Part shown: positions 1 through 8,983 of the stretch, piece by piece
Position numbering within the stretch: the stretch's first letter is position 1
How the letters are laid out: every line of letters starts with the position of its first letter
Assembly (NCBI GenBank): GCA_031548025.1
Contig: JAVBRM010000051.1
Span: 31,733 to 95,732 of the forward strand
Length of the DNA: 64,000 bases
Direction of reading: 5' to 3'
From: UBA5239 sp031548025
GTDB taxonomy: Bacteria > Verrucomicrobiota > Lentisphaeria > Victivallales > Victivallaceae
Translations under genes and position numbers: made by a program
The notes under the pieces: generated by a model
Seen by the model: the letters and a program-made list of their open reading frames with translations, nothing else
Databases searched by the model: none
Told to the model about the DNA's origin: nothing

Positions 1-1842
1 GAGAACCGCTTCCGCCTGGCCGGGGCCGCAGGCGGTGACAAGCACGCGGAGCTTACCCTCGTGAACCATGGCTTTGGCGTCAACGATGGATGCCGTTTTA
101 TTTTCGATTTCAACTGCCGGGGCTTGCTCCAAGCTCAAAATCCAGGGCTCAAGTGTCCGTAACAGCTTGGCCGAGGCGGTGACCTTCGGCCAGAATTCCG
201 GTGCGGAACCGGGATCCTTCTTCTCCTGTCGCTCCCAGATCGTGGTGTAACTGTAAAAGCAGAACCATTTGCAGTTGTAAATAGCGGCCAGAAGCGTCAT
301 CGCGCGGATTTCCTCCGCGGTCGGATAACGGTAAGTATTGTATGGATGACCGCTGTGTGCGCCGTGATGAAAAGCCTGCGGCACCATCATGACCGGGATT
401 CCGGCTTTCGCGGCAGCCTCCAGCGCTTCCCGGACCATGAGCATGGATTTTGAGCTGTCGGTCCGGATGGGATAAGGGTCTATGCCCAGCACGTCGGCGG
501 TTTGGGCGTAGGCGAGATAATCGGACTCTTTGTCGGTCAGGGCGACCACCGGGTAACCGGGAAATTTCTCGGCGTACTTCAGCCTGGCTTCCTTCAGCTT
601 CGGCAACATCGTCACCGGCAGCTCGTCAGAAGTATAGGCCGCGAGCAGGACTTCGTGGCGGAACAGATCGTCCGCCGAAAAATTCATCAGTTTCAGATTA
701 TACTTGCCGATCGTATCCAGCGATGCGCGGATTTCCTGACGCCATTTTTCGGTTCCGTGGTGCGGCGCCTTCCCCGGATATGAGAGTTCCGAAAGCGCGT
801 TGTTTTCCGGCTGAATATTCATGGTGCCGGGCGTATAGGTTAAAACATAGTTGAAGCCGCCATCGGCGATGCGCTTAAGATTTTCTTCGGTCCGAATCCA
901 GGTGCAATAGACGCCGACCGGGAGAAACGGTTTGCCGTCGACAAGCACGCGGCCGTACGGATCTAGGGTGCTGAAACCCGCCGGGCGTTCGATTTCCCCC
1001 CGGCGGATGAGGGTGAAATCATTCTTGGCGACAATGGTCTTTTCCTTCATGTTCAACAGGGCAAGTTTTCCCGGATAGGTCCCCTCGGGCAACTTGCCGA
1101 AGCTCCCCGACGCATTGCCGGCAGAATCAACTTCGAGGAAAAGTTTTTTCCCTTCGATTTCGACCACTGCCGCATGATTCTCGAGCTTTCCGTAAGGAAT
1201 GAGCCAAACGTGAGATTTGAGCGTAAATGCACCCGTATCATCCAACTGGAGCTGTTTCGGCGCGGTCAGATATATACTGCCTTTTTCGCCGTCTAACAGT
1301 TCAATTTTCAGGTTATCCCACCAGATTTTTCCGGTGACGTCGTAAAAAAGCCGCAGAATCAGATTATTTTCCGCACTCGCGGTAAAGCAAAGTTCGACTT
1401 TTTTCCATTCCGTGCTGGGTCTCGTCCCCGTGTTGACCATGCTGACGTATTTCCCATCTTTGCAGTGTTCGATACTCAAGCCATGGAGGTTGGCCTTTTC
1501 AGGAATGATATTCTCCGTCCGGTACCAGCCGGAGACTTTATAAACGTTGTTCGGCACGGTTTTCAGCGGAATTTTAGCCAAAGCAGAGGCGTAATCCGCC
1601 TTGACGGTACGCTCACAGGCCAGTGCTTTGGAACCCGTCATGCCTGCCAGTGCTTCAACCTTGCAGAGCCGCCCCAGCGTCCAGCCGTTGAGCTCGCGCT
1701 CGAAATCTTCGAAAAGCAGAATCGGCGAGGGGCCATCCTGATACGTAAGGTCCTTGAAAGTGGAGAGATCCGGGCAGTCGTTCGCAAATACTGCCGTCAA
1801 CGGCAGAAAAAACACGCTCAATAATACGGCTTTCAATTTCAT
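1..1842 (-). CDS. Secreted glycoside-hydrolase-like protein, 3' end outside the window
   Basis: The frame is open from the ATG at 1842 to the window edge, 614 codons with no stop, so the C-terminus is missing. It opens with a signal peptide (MKLKAVLLSVFFLPLTAVFA). The next ~220 residues look like a carbohydrate-binding beta-sandwich (FEDFE..LNGWTLG, KVSGWYRTENI). At about residues 295-315 there is GRVLVDGKPFLPVGVYC, which commonly opens TIM-barrel domains of clan GH-A-like secreted proteins. The barrel seems to run to about residue 560 (PVVALTDKESDYLAYAQ, DVLGIDPYPI). The substrate is unknown. It lies 18 bp downstream of a pseudopilin gene on the same strand and is probably co-transcribed with it. 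The coding call is firm; the enzymatic role is inference. Confidence 0.8.
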   Translation of the reverse strand, partial: MKLKAVLLSVFFLPLTAVFANDCPDLSTFKDLTYQDGPSPILLFEDFERELNGWTLGRLCKVEALAGMTGSKALACERTVKADYASALAKIPLKTVPNNVYKVSGWYRTENIIPEKANLHGLSIEHCKDGKYVSMVNTGTRPSTEWKKVELCFTASAENNLILRLFYDVTGKIWWDNLKIELLDGEKGSIYLTAPKQLQLDDTGAFTLKSHVWLIPYGKLENHAAVVEIEGKKLFLEVDSAGNASGSFGKLPEGTYPGKLALLNMKEKTIVAKNDFTLIRRGEIERPAGFSTLDPYGRVLVDGKPFLPVGVYCTWIRTEENLKRIADGGFNYVLTYTPGTMNIQPENNALSELSYPGKAPHHGTEKWRQEIRASLDTIGKYNLKLMNFSADDLFRHEVLLAAYTSDELPVTMLPKLKEARLKYAEKFPGYPVVALTDKESDYLAYAQTADVLGIDPYPIRTDSSKSMLMVREALEAAAKAGIPVMMVPQAFHHGAHSGHPYNTYRYPTAEEIRAMTLLAAIYNCKWFCFYSYTTIWERQEKKDPGSAPEFWPKVTASAKLLRTLEPWILSLEQAPAVEIENKTASIVDAKAMVHEGKLRVLVTACGPGQAEAVL

Positions 1843-1860
1843 GAATAATCAATCCTTTGT

Positions 1861-2604
1861 TTAATTTCCGGTGGCGGAAAGAGTGATTTTGACGTTTTTG
1901 ACCGCAACACTGATATTTTGCGTGCCGACGACAGCAGTTGCCATGTTCTCGCGGTATTCCTCCGGCGAAAACGCGGAGACGTTCCCCCCGGCCAGGAGGA
2001 GGTTTCCGCGCCCGCCGTGGTGGGTGCTGAACATCATGTTGGTCACCTGGTTGATATACATCGCGCCAATCGGAGTTTTGTTAGCTGTATAGTACGAATC
2101 CCCGATTACGCCGTATTTCGAGATTTGAGGAACCTTCCGGAGCGCAAGTCCCCGGAAATTCGTTTGCCACTGGGCGGCTTTCAGCCTGGTAGCATCGTCG
2201 TTGATGGAACCGTAAGAAAGATCCGCGCCATCGCTGGCATAGGCATTCCGGCTGATCTGGCTTGGACAAACAATCAGTTTGACATAATCCTTCGGCAGAT
2301 ATTTGTAGTATCTCATAACCTGAGTCCAGCGCGCCTGAACCGCGGCGGGAACCCCGTAATAGGCCCCTTTATCGCTCCAGTAAAACAGAAAATCGTTACT
2401 GTCGGTCATGTACATGGACGCCGCAAGTCCAATCTGCTTCAAATTATTCATGCAGCTGGTGCCCTTGGCCTTATCCCTGGCCGTATTCAATGCCGGCAGA
2501 AGCATCGCAGCCAGGATCGCTATGATAGCTATTACCACCAGTAATTCAATAAGTGTAAAATAACTCCCGTTTTCCGATAATCTCTTCCTGTAAAACCGCC
2601 ACAT
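1861..2604 (-). CDS. Type II secretion/type IV pilin-like pseudopilin, DUF1559 type
   Basis: The 247-residue protein has a short charged leader, the motif YFTLIELLVVIAIIAILAA at about residues 15-33, and a soluble C-terminal domain. This matches prepilin-type N-terminal proteins (TIGR02532) with an H-X9-DG-like tail (TIGR04294), here degenerate as HHGGRGNLLLAGG. The residue before FTLIE is Tyr, not the Gly expected by classical prepilin peptidases. A strong AGGAG site lies 8 bases before the ATG. Such proteins are anchored in the inner membrane by the N-terminal helix and may assemble into a pseudopilus, but their role in Lentisphaerota is not known. It sits between the ROK regulator and a secreted glycosidase-like gene, all on the minus strand. 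Confidence 0.9.
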   Translation of the reverse strand: MWRFYRKRLSENGSYFTLIELLVVIAIIAILAAMLLPALNTARDKAKGTSCMNNLKQIGLAASMYMTDSNDFLFYWSDKGAYYGVPAAVQARWTQVMRYYKYLPKDYVKLIVCPSQISRNAYASDGADLSYGSINDDATRLKAAQWQTNFRGLALRKVPQISKYGVIGDSYYTANKTPIGAMYINQVTNMMFSTHHGGRGNLLLAGGNVSAFSPEEYRENMATAVVGTQNISVAVKNVKITLSATGN

Positions 2605-2634
2605 TTTTCGACTCCTTTCCTTGGATTGGTATTT

Positions 2635-3849
2635 TCAAGATAACTGTTGATTCCGCCGGAATGCTCCGCGACTTTTGCGGGGTTCGTCCGGATAAAAAAA
2701 GACATGACGCGCCATCAAAGCGGTCCCGATCTGAATGTTTTCCAATGGATTGCCGCTGGCCATAAGGTGGATTCGGTCCGCTGCCGCTTTGGTGCGCATT
2801 TTCTGCAATCCTTCGCGGAACTCCGCTTCGAATTTCGGAAATACCTGACAGAAATTACCGACAAAAATAATCGTATCCACCCCGAAAAGTTCCAACAGCC
2901 AGTAGAGCGACTCCGCCAATACTCCGGCCGCTTCCCGAATCACGGCCAACACCGCCGGATCACCCGCATTGATCCGGGTCACAAATTCCTGAATAGTCCG
3001 GCAACCGAGCTCGGGATGATACTTCAGCAACGCGAGTCCTCCCGTATAAGTTTCGAGACAACCGCGGTTGCCGCAATAACACGCCCGCCCTTCCTTGGCG
3101 ATCGGCACATGGCCGAGATTCCACAAACCCCGGTTCAATTTTGATGGCTGAACCGCAAAATTAAGGATGTTATAATTGTTTACCACGTTGCCGCAAAGGC
3201 CTTCGCCCCAGTCCATAATCAGAGCGGTGGAATCAGCCGCAAGCTCACGGGTTTCACCATGCACGTTCGCATAATGCGGCCCGTCACAATAGACGTTCAA
3301 CCCAAAACGCGCTTGAAGCTCTTTTTCCAGAAACACTCCGTTCAATCCCGGGAAATACGGCGAGTTTTCAATCTCGCCCTCCGAGGTGACCGTACCGCCT
3401 ACACAAATAAAAGTCTGCAGGATATTCCCCCCGGAACGATGGATCTCACGACAAACCTTCGCCACCGCTTCTTCGAGCTGAGCCAGTAGCTTTTCCGTAT
3501 TGTCTTTATCGCTAATCGCAGTCGTTTCGTGATAGACCATTTCCCCGGCAAAATCGGCCAGCGTAATGGTAAGACTGCTGCTGTAGAACAGAATTCCCAT
3601 GAAGTAATTTCCCTGGTTCTGCAACCGCCAGAACTGAGACGGGCGCCCCCGCTGGTTCATCTGTTCCTCGCCCGGGATAATGAGGTTCTCCTCCGCCAGT
3701 TTGCGGAAATGCTGATTACAGGCCGAATTCGTAATGTTCAGGCGGCCGGCGATATCGCCTTGCCGCTGCGGACCGAATTCATACAGAAGTTTCAGAACTT
3801 CATGTGTGCTTGTTCCTGCTTCCATCAGGGCTTTGACTGGCATAATCAT
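2635..3849 (-). CDS. ROK family transcriptional regulator (NagC/XylR type)
   Basis: The 404-residue protein has an N-terminal winged helix-turn-helix at about residues 12-60 (LKLLYEFGPQRQGDIAGRL) followed by a ROK sugar-binding domain. The ROK zinc motif is intact: GHVPI, then CYCGNRGCLE near residues 258-267. Family members bind a sugar or sugar phosphate and repress catabolic genes. It heads a minus-strand cluster with a pseudopilin and a secreted glycosidase-like gene, its likely targets. The ATG at 3849 follows AAGGA at 8 bases. A perfect consensus promoter overlapping an inverted repeat lies upstream, which suggests autoregulation. The sugar ligand cannot be told from the sequence. Confidence 0.9.
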   Translation of the reverse strand: MIMPVKALMEAGTSTHEVLKLLYEFGPQRQGDIAGRLNITNSACNQHFRKLAEENLIIPGEEQMNQRGRPSQFWRLQNQGNYFMGILFYSSSLTITLADFAGEMVYHETTAISDKDNTEKLLAQLEEAVAKVCREIHRSGGNILQTFICVGGTVTSEGEIENSPYFPGLNGVFLEKELQARFGLNVYCDGPHYANVHGETRELAADSTALIMDWGEGLCGNVVNNYNILNFAVQPSKLNRGLWNLGHVPIAKEGRACYCGNRGCLETYTGGLALLKYHPELGCRTIQEFVTRINAGDPAVLAVIREAAGVLAESLYWLLELFGVDTIIFVGNFCQVFPKFEAEFREGLQKMRTKAAADRIHLMASGNPLENIQIGTALMARHVFFYPDEPRKSRGAFRRNQQLS

Positions 3850-3880
3850 TTCGTGGGTCCTTTTTAATCTTATGATACTA

Positions 3881-3909
3881 ATTATACCTCCGGCGATTTA
3901 ATTTGTCAA
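3881..3909 (-). promoter_or_regulatory. Consensus sigma-70 promoter of the ROK regulator gene
   Basis: On the minus strand TTGACA (3904-3909) and TATAAT (3881-3886) are separated by exactly 17 bases, a perfect match to the housekeeping consensus. Transcription would start near 3874, about 25 bases before the ATG at 3849. Confidence 0.8.
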
Positions 3910-3919
3910 GTCAACTTAA
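3898..3919. promoter_or_regulatory. Candidate operator for the ROK regulator
   Basis: TTAATTTG (3898-3905) and CAACTTAA (3912-3919) form an inverted repeat (7 of 8 positions) with a 6-base centre. It overlaps the -35 box of the ROK promoter. The arms resemble XylR-type ROK operators (TTAGTTTG...CAAACTAA). Binding is inferred. Confidence 0.45.
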
Positions 3920-3967
3920 TTAAAAAGGTCGAATTTATTTTCCCCGGCAAAATTTTATTTATTCCGA

Positions 3968-3997
3968 TTGAAATTTCATCCCGCCGGATGATATTAT
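3968..3997 (+). promoter_or_regulatory. Promoter of the lipoprotein pair
   Basis: TTGAAA (3968-3973) and TATTAT (3992-3997) are 18 bases apart. The predicted transcript start near 4004 lies upstream of the ATG at 4027 but downstream of an in-frame ATG at 3988, which supports the shorter lipoprotein. Confidence 0.5.
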
Positions 3998-4026
3998 TGT
4001 ATATCAATTACTGCGAGGAAAGTATT

Positions 4027-4770
4027 ATGAAGATCATGCGTTTATTGGTTTTACTGGTAAGTTGCTGTTTCATGGCGGGATGTGCAAGCCGACAGGAAAT
4101 CAGCGACCTGGATCTGTTGCTTCAGAAAATCGAGGCGGCTGCCGATCCGGAAGGACGCGGCAAAGATATCAAAACCATGCGGATTTATTTCGAAATAGAT
4201 ATCGCAGCCATAGGCTTCAAATCGCAAGCCGTCGCCGGCTACTGGCTGCCGGACCGGCTCCGGGAGGATGCCAAGGTCAACGGCTTGGAAGTCGTAACCA
4301 TTTATGACGGCAAAAAAGCGGTGGAAATTACCAAAGGCCTCGGTTCACGGGAGCTTACCGTGCTGGAAACAAACTTCAAAAAGTATGATCTGCTCGCCAC
4401 CAATCCCGGACTGAAATTGAATAACGTCTACGCCAAACTTGAACTTGATCCGGAGAAAAAAGAGATCAACGGCCGTTCCTGCTATCGGATTACCGGCTAT
4501 ATGGATCCGGAAATGGGTATTGATCCGATGGAAATGTTTTTCGATGCTGAAACATTCCTGATGATCCGCCAAAACGCTACCGTTCCGACCGCTATGGGGG
4601 CAGTCCCGATAATAATCGACCTTCACGATTATAAATATATTGACGGTTTCATGATCAGCACCAGGGCCGTCTCATTGTTTCTCAGCAACATCATGACAGT
4701 GCGGATCGAAAAAATCGAATTCAATGTTGAATTCAATAAAGCCGACTTTGAAATCCCAGCTAAATTATGA
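4027..4770 (+). CDS. Lipoprotein, LolA/outer-membrane lipoprotein-sorting-like
   Basis: The 247-residue protein has a lipoprotein signal (MKIMRLLVLLVSCCFMAGC, lipid-bearing Cys19). The mature part is rich in beta strands (GKDIKTMRIYFEIDIAAIG, CYRITGYMDPE, DAETFLMIRQNATVP), resembling LolA/LolB-like or DUF4292-like periplasmic lipid carriers. I chose the ATG at 4027 over the in-frame one at 3988: GAGGAA lies 6 bases before it, the signal peptide starts there, and the promoter would otherwise be inside the gene. It overlaps the next gene by 4 bases (ATGA), and the two products share the same architecture, so they are probably a tandem duplication. Function is otherwise unknown. Confidence 0.8.
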   Translation: MKIMRLLVLLVSCCFMAGCASRQEISDLDLLLQKIEAAADPEGRGKDIKTMRIYFEIDIAAIGFKSQAVAGYWLPDRLREDAKVNGLEVVTIYDGKKAVEITKGLGSRELTVLETNFKKYDLLATNPGLKLNNVYAKLELDPEKKEINGRSCYRITGYMDPEMGIDPMEMFFDAETFLMIRQNATVPTAMGAVPIIIDLHDYKYIDGFMISTRAVSLFLSNIMTVRIEKIEFNVEFNKADFEIPAKL

Positions 4771-5501
4771 AGTATTTAATTTTATCGATATCATGTCTCG
4801 TTTTACTGGCTGTCGGCGGTTGTCCGGCTCCGCCGGCCCCTGAAAACGAGCTCCGCGATTTATTGACGAAAATCCGGCAGGTTCCCAATACCGTTCATGA
4901 CCTGAAAACCGTCCGGATCACCTGGGAAAGAGACTACGATCTGGAGGCCGATTCACGCCAATTGACCTTTCTGTATAAACATCCGGATAAATATAAACTG
5001 ATTTCGTCCGGTACGGATGGCTCGAACCGGATTCAGGTGTACAACGGAACCGCAGGCGCCGATATTACCGGCGATGTCACCCAACAATTGTCGCTGGAAG
5101 CTATCGTTGAACTCAAACTCAATATCCTTAAAGCCGTGATCAATGACCCGACCGCCCCGTATTCCACCGGCCTGACCCTCTCCTCCCGCCCAAAAAGCGT
5201 ATTGCAACATCAATGTTTCTACCTCCGCGGCAGTAGACAACTTGACGGCGTTCCGGTCGAGGAAGAATTATTTCTCGATGCCACGAATTTCCTGCCGGTC
5301 AGGATAATCACTAAAATCAAATTCGATTCCGGGGAAAAACTTTACACCAACGATTTTTTCAACTATCATCTGCAAGACGGACTCGTATTAAATGGCCTGA
5401 TGGTCAAATACGACCCGATAAAAGCTATTTTCCGCAACATCAAGTATGAAATAAATCCCGAAATCCCCGACAGCGAATTTGCCGTTCCTGAACCCAAATA
5501 G
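4767..5501 (+). CDS. Lipoprotein, paralogue of the upstream gene
   Basis: The 244-residue protein has a lipoprotein-type signal with Cys19 (MKYLILSISCLVLLAVGGC). A mature domain of similar length and pattern to its neighbour follows (HDLKTVRITWERDYDLEAD matching the neighbour's KDIKTMRIYFEIDIA; LFLDATNFLPVRI matching FFDAETFLMIR). The start overlaps the upstream stop in ATGA, showing translational coupling. Both products probably face the periplasm and may act together in moving or binding a lipid or lipoprotein, by analogy with LolA-fold proteins; this is inference. The gene ends 37 bases before the convergent stop of the large glycosidase-like gene, with no obvious terminator between. Confidence 0.75.
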   Translation: MKYLILSISCLVLLAVGGCPAPPAPENELRDLLTKIRQVPNTVHDLKTVRITWERDYDLEADSRQLTFLYKHPDKYKLISSGTDGSNRIQVYNGTAGADITGDVTQQLSLEAIVELKLNILKAVINDPTAPYSTGLTLSSRPKSVLQHQCFYLRGSRQLDGVPVEEELFLDATNFLPVRIITKIKFDSGEKLYTNDFFNYHLQDGLVLNGLMVKYDPIKAIFRNIKYEINPEIPDSEFAVPEPK

Positions 5502-5538
5502 AGATAAGTGCCCTATCAAGCTCACATTTGCAATCTTC

Positions 5539-8500
5539 CTATTTCAGACGGACCAGGGTATAGACGGACAGGAGTTCTTTCGGCAGGGTTATCGCGTACG
5601 AGCCGTCGGGCTGTTTGTGAAAATCGAGTTTCTTTCTGCCCGGGAAATCGGGAGAGACGGCATAAGCTTCCGACAAACCGTCCAGGGCCATGCTGAAGCG
5701 AATGTCCTCGGGCAAGGGGGGAAACGGATTGACGGGATTACCGAAAGGCACCACTTCATCAAATTGGAGCCTGGTCCCGGTGGCGTTGAGGAAGTGGATG
5801 ACGGTTTCATGATTCTCGCGGTAAATGCTGACCAGGACTTTTTCCGGGGTGTTGCCGGGGTCCCATACCCGAACGCCGCCGATGATTTTGTCCAACACCA
5901 ATTGCCCGACCGCCTCCGCGCCAGGAAGCCGTCGGAACGTCATTTTCGAACCCTGCCGAACGCCAAATTCACGGGCACAGGCCGGAGCGCCAACCTGAAA
6001 CGGCGAGAAATAAAATACTCCCTTGCCGTAAGCGCTTCCAACCAGGGCCGGAATCCGCTTGCCGTTTGAGTCTTCCGCTTCCAGCAGTACCTCCAGACGC
6101 CCGGGTTTACGGGAGAAAAACCAGCGCAGACCGCTGAGCGGTTCCTCCGTTGCGCAGAACACATCGGAAGCGGCCGGATCAAAAAATTTACCGCTTTTGA
6201 CCGAACTCATTTTTGAACTGGCCTTCATTCCCGGAAAAATATCCTGAAAGGGCCATTGTTCGAACGGAGTCCCGAAATCGTCCGCCTGGGCGGCATGGCT
6301 GGTCAACAGTACTTTTCCGCCGGCTTCGGCAAAACCTCGAATGGCTGCGATCTGCCCGGCGGAGAGGCACATGGCGTTGTTGGCCAGCAGTACCCGGTAT
6401 TTGCGCAATCCCTCCGCGGTCAGGCTGCCCTCGTGGATAAATTCATGCTGGATATGACGCAAATTGAGCAACTGCGACATACCCGCGATATCCTGAAAAT
6501 AGCTGGACCTCTGCGGAAAATGGCGGCTCGGATGGGAGAACAGCAGCGCAATGCGGGTGACGGCTTCGGTCTGTTCGAAATTCATATTGCCCCGGTCCTG
6601 CGTGAAAATCCGGAAATTGGTCATTCCCTCCGGACACTGCATGCCGGAGGCCTGGGTGACCTGCGCGTACATATTGTTCAGTGCCCAGCCGAAATAGAGA
6701 TGGTTCCAGTTGTTGGCATAGATGAGACCATACACCGGAAGGCCATTGCTGTTGCGGTAAATATTAAATGCCTGCCGAAATGACTGGATGGAACGGTAAC
6801 TCTCGAAGATATTCCGCGACATGATTTCCGTGCCGATCATGCTCCAACCGCGGGCGCTTTGCTCCAGGTCGGCCCCATATTCGCGGGACGCATGCGGAGT
6901 GGTCAGTCCATTGTGGGTGGAATACCCGGCAATGACGAAATCCTGGCGGACCGTTTTGATCCGGCGCATCAACTCCACCCAAAAGTCGCCGATTTTTTTC
7001 CGGCGCCAATTCAGCCAGGTCCGCCATAAGGGAGAATCCTGGTTCCACAGATGCTCCGACAGTTCGTCGGCCGGGAGCTGCCAATTGGTTTCGGCGGTGA
7101 AGGTTTTGCGGCATGACGGACAGCCGCAAAATTCAATGCCATGGAAAGTCATCTCGTCGATTTTGATGCTGTCGATCCCGGTCACTTCAATATGCCGTAC
7201 CATGTACTTGAAATACTGTTCGAGCTTGGCCGGGTTTACCGGGCAGAATCCCCGGGTCGGCAGATTGTCGTCGACAGTCTGCTGCAGAAACGGAGTGTTG
7301 GCAGCAAGAATCCGGTAACCCATATTTTCACCCCGCAGTATGGAATAATCCTGGTGGTCCATGACTTTCAACCCTTGTTCATGAGCGGTTTTGACAGTGG
7401 CAGCCAAGACTTGTTCCACACGTTCAAGGTGTGCCGGATAGGCGTGACGGACCAGCAAACCGTTGGTAACAATCACATTGCTCCAGTCGTTTTTGATTTC
7501 AGTGAGCCGCCGCAAAAGGGCAGCCGGATCGGCAAATTCATTCAAGTGCCCGGTATTGGAGGGGCCGAGACCCACGGTCCGGGCTTGAAAACGCCAATCG
7601 CCGCCGTTAAATTGCGCATGGCACGAGAAATATTCCATCTCGCGTCGTGCCGACGCCATTTCCTGGCCCGGCTCAGGTAGCGGATAAGCATCAATGGCGG
7701 TTCTCAATCGTGGTTTGCCGGTATATTCCCGGTGATTGAACATGATGGAGGGAACGGGGGCCCGTTCACTGATCCAGAAGCCCCGACGAAAAATAAAATC
7801 CTCCGCCGACGCCATCAACAATTGATCGCCAAGCGTGGAAATCCGCCATTGGCCGCTGAAACGGATTTCTGCTGTCCCTTCTTCGAGCCAGATGGGGAAA
7901 TTCAGTACATTTACCGTTCGCGGGGGAACCGTCAAAGATTCACCGGCCGCCTGCCCGTTGACCGCAATATCGAAAGGACCCGACGATTGATCGCCGGTGG
8001 CGCTGATCAGAGTCAGGATATGAAGCCCCGGCCGCAGACCGGTCATCTTGAACACAGCCGGTTTGTCGGAGTATACCGCCGAATAGAAGGCCCCGGACGG
8101 GCGATAGTTTTCCACTTTCAGATCCCGGTTTTCGAGCCAGCCGCAGGCAGCGGCCGCGGAGAACGGTTTGGTACCGGCGGACATGTATTGCTTGCCGGAT
8201 TTTTCCGCGCCGAAAGCATATTGGCGGTCAGGAGCAATCACCGTGTAATACGGATTTTTGCGGGCGGCATGGCGCAAGTCGTAATCCGCGGCGGAGCCGG
8301 AGTAAAAGATGACTTTGGCGCTGTGCGTGCCGCCGAAGTATTTCGGGACAAAAACCAGGTTGCACAGGATTTTATCCTTTTGACGGGAAACCTTCCAGAG
8401 GCCCTGGATTCCGTTCGGCCCGTAGTCGGTCCGGTCGCTCGGCACGTGAGGACAGAAATCGATTACTAATTTTTTCCCGTTGCCTTCCAGGGCCAGTTGC

Positions 8501-8970
8501 CTGACGGTCGCGCCGATGAAGTTGACGGGGGCTCTGGCGTCGATGACGCCGCTCTTTTCCTGCGGGCTGGAGGCGCGTCCGGTCAACGCGGTATATCGCA
8601 TGCCCTCCACGGCCTCAAACGGCAGCGTAAATTCGTAACTGACCGGTTTACCGGTCAGGTGATCGAGGTAAGCCTTGAAATCCATCTGAAAATTCACTTC
8701 CACTTCGCTGCCGGCGGCGTTCAGGGCCGCTTCGCGCCGATACGGCACGCCCGCGAGTTCGCCCCAGTGGTTTACCACCGTCCGTCCTCCGAGTTCCTCT
8801 TTCAGCGTTTTGTCCCCGCCGAAGCCGTTTTCGCCGCGCAGACTGAAACGCTCTCCGGCCACCAATGGAACGCCCTGAAAATTGATTTGCAGATTGTCAT
8901 AGTTTCGAATCTCAAAAATACCGGCGGTAGCAGTGAATACCCAGAGCAGCATCAGGCAGGTCAGTCTCAT
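5539..8970 (-). CDS. Large secreted GH42-like glycoside hydrolase with trimerisation-like domain
   Basis: The 1143-residue protein has a signal peptide (residues 1-16). An N-terminal ~400-residue beta-rich region is followed by a TIM-barrel region at about residues 420-790, with the candidate catalytic segment GIDSIKIDEMTFHG and then CGCPSC. GH42 beta-galactosidases carry a zinc-binding Cys cluster of this kind. A Rossmann-like domain at about residues 835-930 (YRVLLANNAMCLSAGQIAAI, then GGKVLLTS) resembles the GH42 trimerisation domain. The C-terminus is beta-rich. The substrate is unknown. The gene lies 13 bp downstream of a pseudopilin gene. AGGAG lies 9 bases before the ATG. Family placement is by motif only and could be a related unclassified family. 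Confidence 0.8.
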   Translation of the reverse strand: MRLTCLMLLWVFTATAGIFEIRNYDNLQINFQGVPLVAGERFSLRGENGFGGDKTLKEELGGRTVVNHWGELAGVPYRREAALNAAGSEVEVNFQMDFKAYLDHLTGKPVSYEFTLPFEAVEGMRYTALTGRASSPQEKSGVIDARAPVNFIGATVRQLALEGNGKKLVIDFCPHVPSDRTDYGPNGIQGLWKVSRQKDKILCNLVFVPKYFGGTHSAKVIFYSGSAADYDLRHAARKNPYYTVIAPDRQYAFGAEKSGKQYMSAGTKPFSAAAACGWLENRDLKVENYRPSGAFYSAVYSDKPAVFKMTGLRPGLHILTLISATGDQSSGPFDIAVNGQAAGESLTVPPRTVNVLNFPIWLEEGTAEIRFSGQWRISTLGDQLLMASAEDFIFRRGFWISERAPVPSIMFNHREYTGKPRLRTAIDAYPLPEPGQEMASARREMEYFSCHAQFNGGDWRFQARTVGLGPSNTGHLNEFADPAALLRRLTEIKNDWSNVIVTNGLLVRHAYPAHLERVEQVLAATVKTAHEQGLKVMDHQDYSILRGENMGYRILAANTPFLQQTVDDNLPTRGFCPVNPAKLEQYFKYMVRHIEVTGIDSIKIDEMTFHGIEFCGCPSCRKTFTAETNWQLPADELSEHLWNQDSPLWRTWLNWRRKKIGDFWVELMRRIKTVRQDFVIAGYSTHNGLTTPHASREYGADLEQSARGWSMIGTEIMSRNIFESYRSIQSFRQAFNIYRNSNGLPVYGLIYANNWNHLYFGWALNNMYAQVTQASGMQCPEGMTNFRIFTQDRGNMNFEQTEAVTRIALLFSHPSRHFPQRSSYFQDIAGMSQLLNLRHIQHEFIHEGSLTAEGLRKYRVLLANNAMCLSAGQIAAIRGFAEAGGKVLLTSHAAQADDFGTPFEQWPFQDIFPGMKASSKMSSVKSGKFFDPAASDVFCATEEPLSGLRWFFSRKPGRLEVLLEAEDSNGKRIPALVGSAYGKGVFYFSPFQVGAPACAREFGVRQGSKMTFRRLPGAEAVGQLVLDKIIGGVRVWDPGNTPEKVLVSIYRENHETVIHFLNATGTRLQFDEVVPFGNPVNPFPPLPEDIRFSMALDGLSEAYAVSPDFPGRKKLDFHKQPDGSYAITLPKELLSVYTLVRLK

Positions 8971-8983
8971 TGCGTGGATCTCC

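Noticed and set aside
450..854. Small plus-strand frames within the first 1.8 kb
   Set aside because: They lie opposite the continuous minus-strand glycosidase-like frame, which starts at 1842 with a signal peptide and runs off the window.
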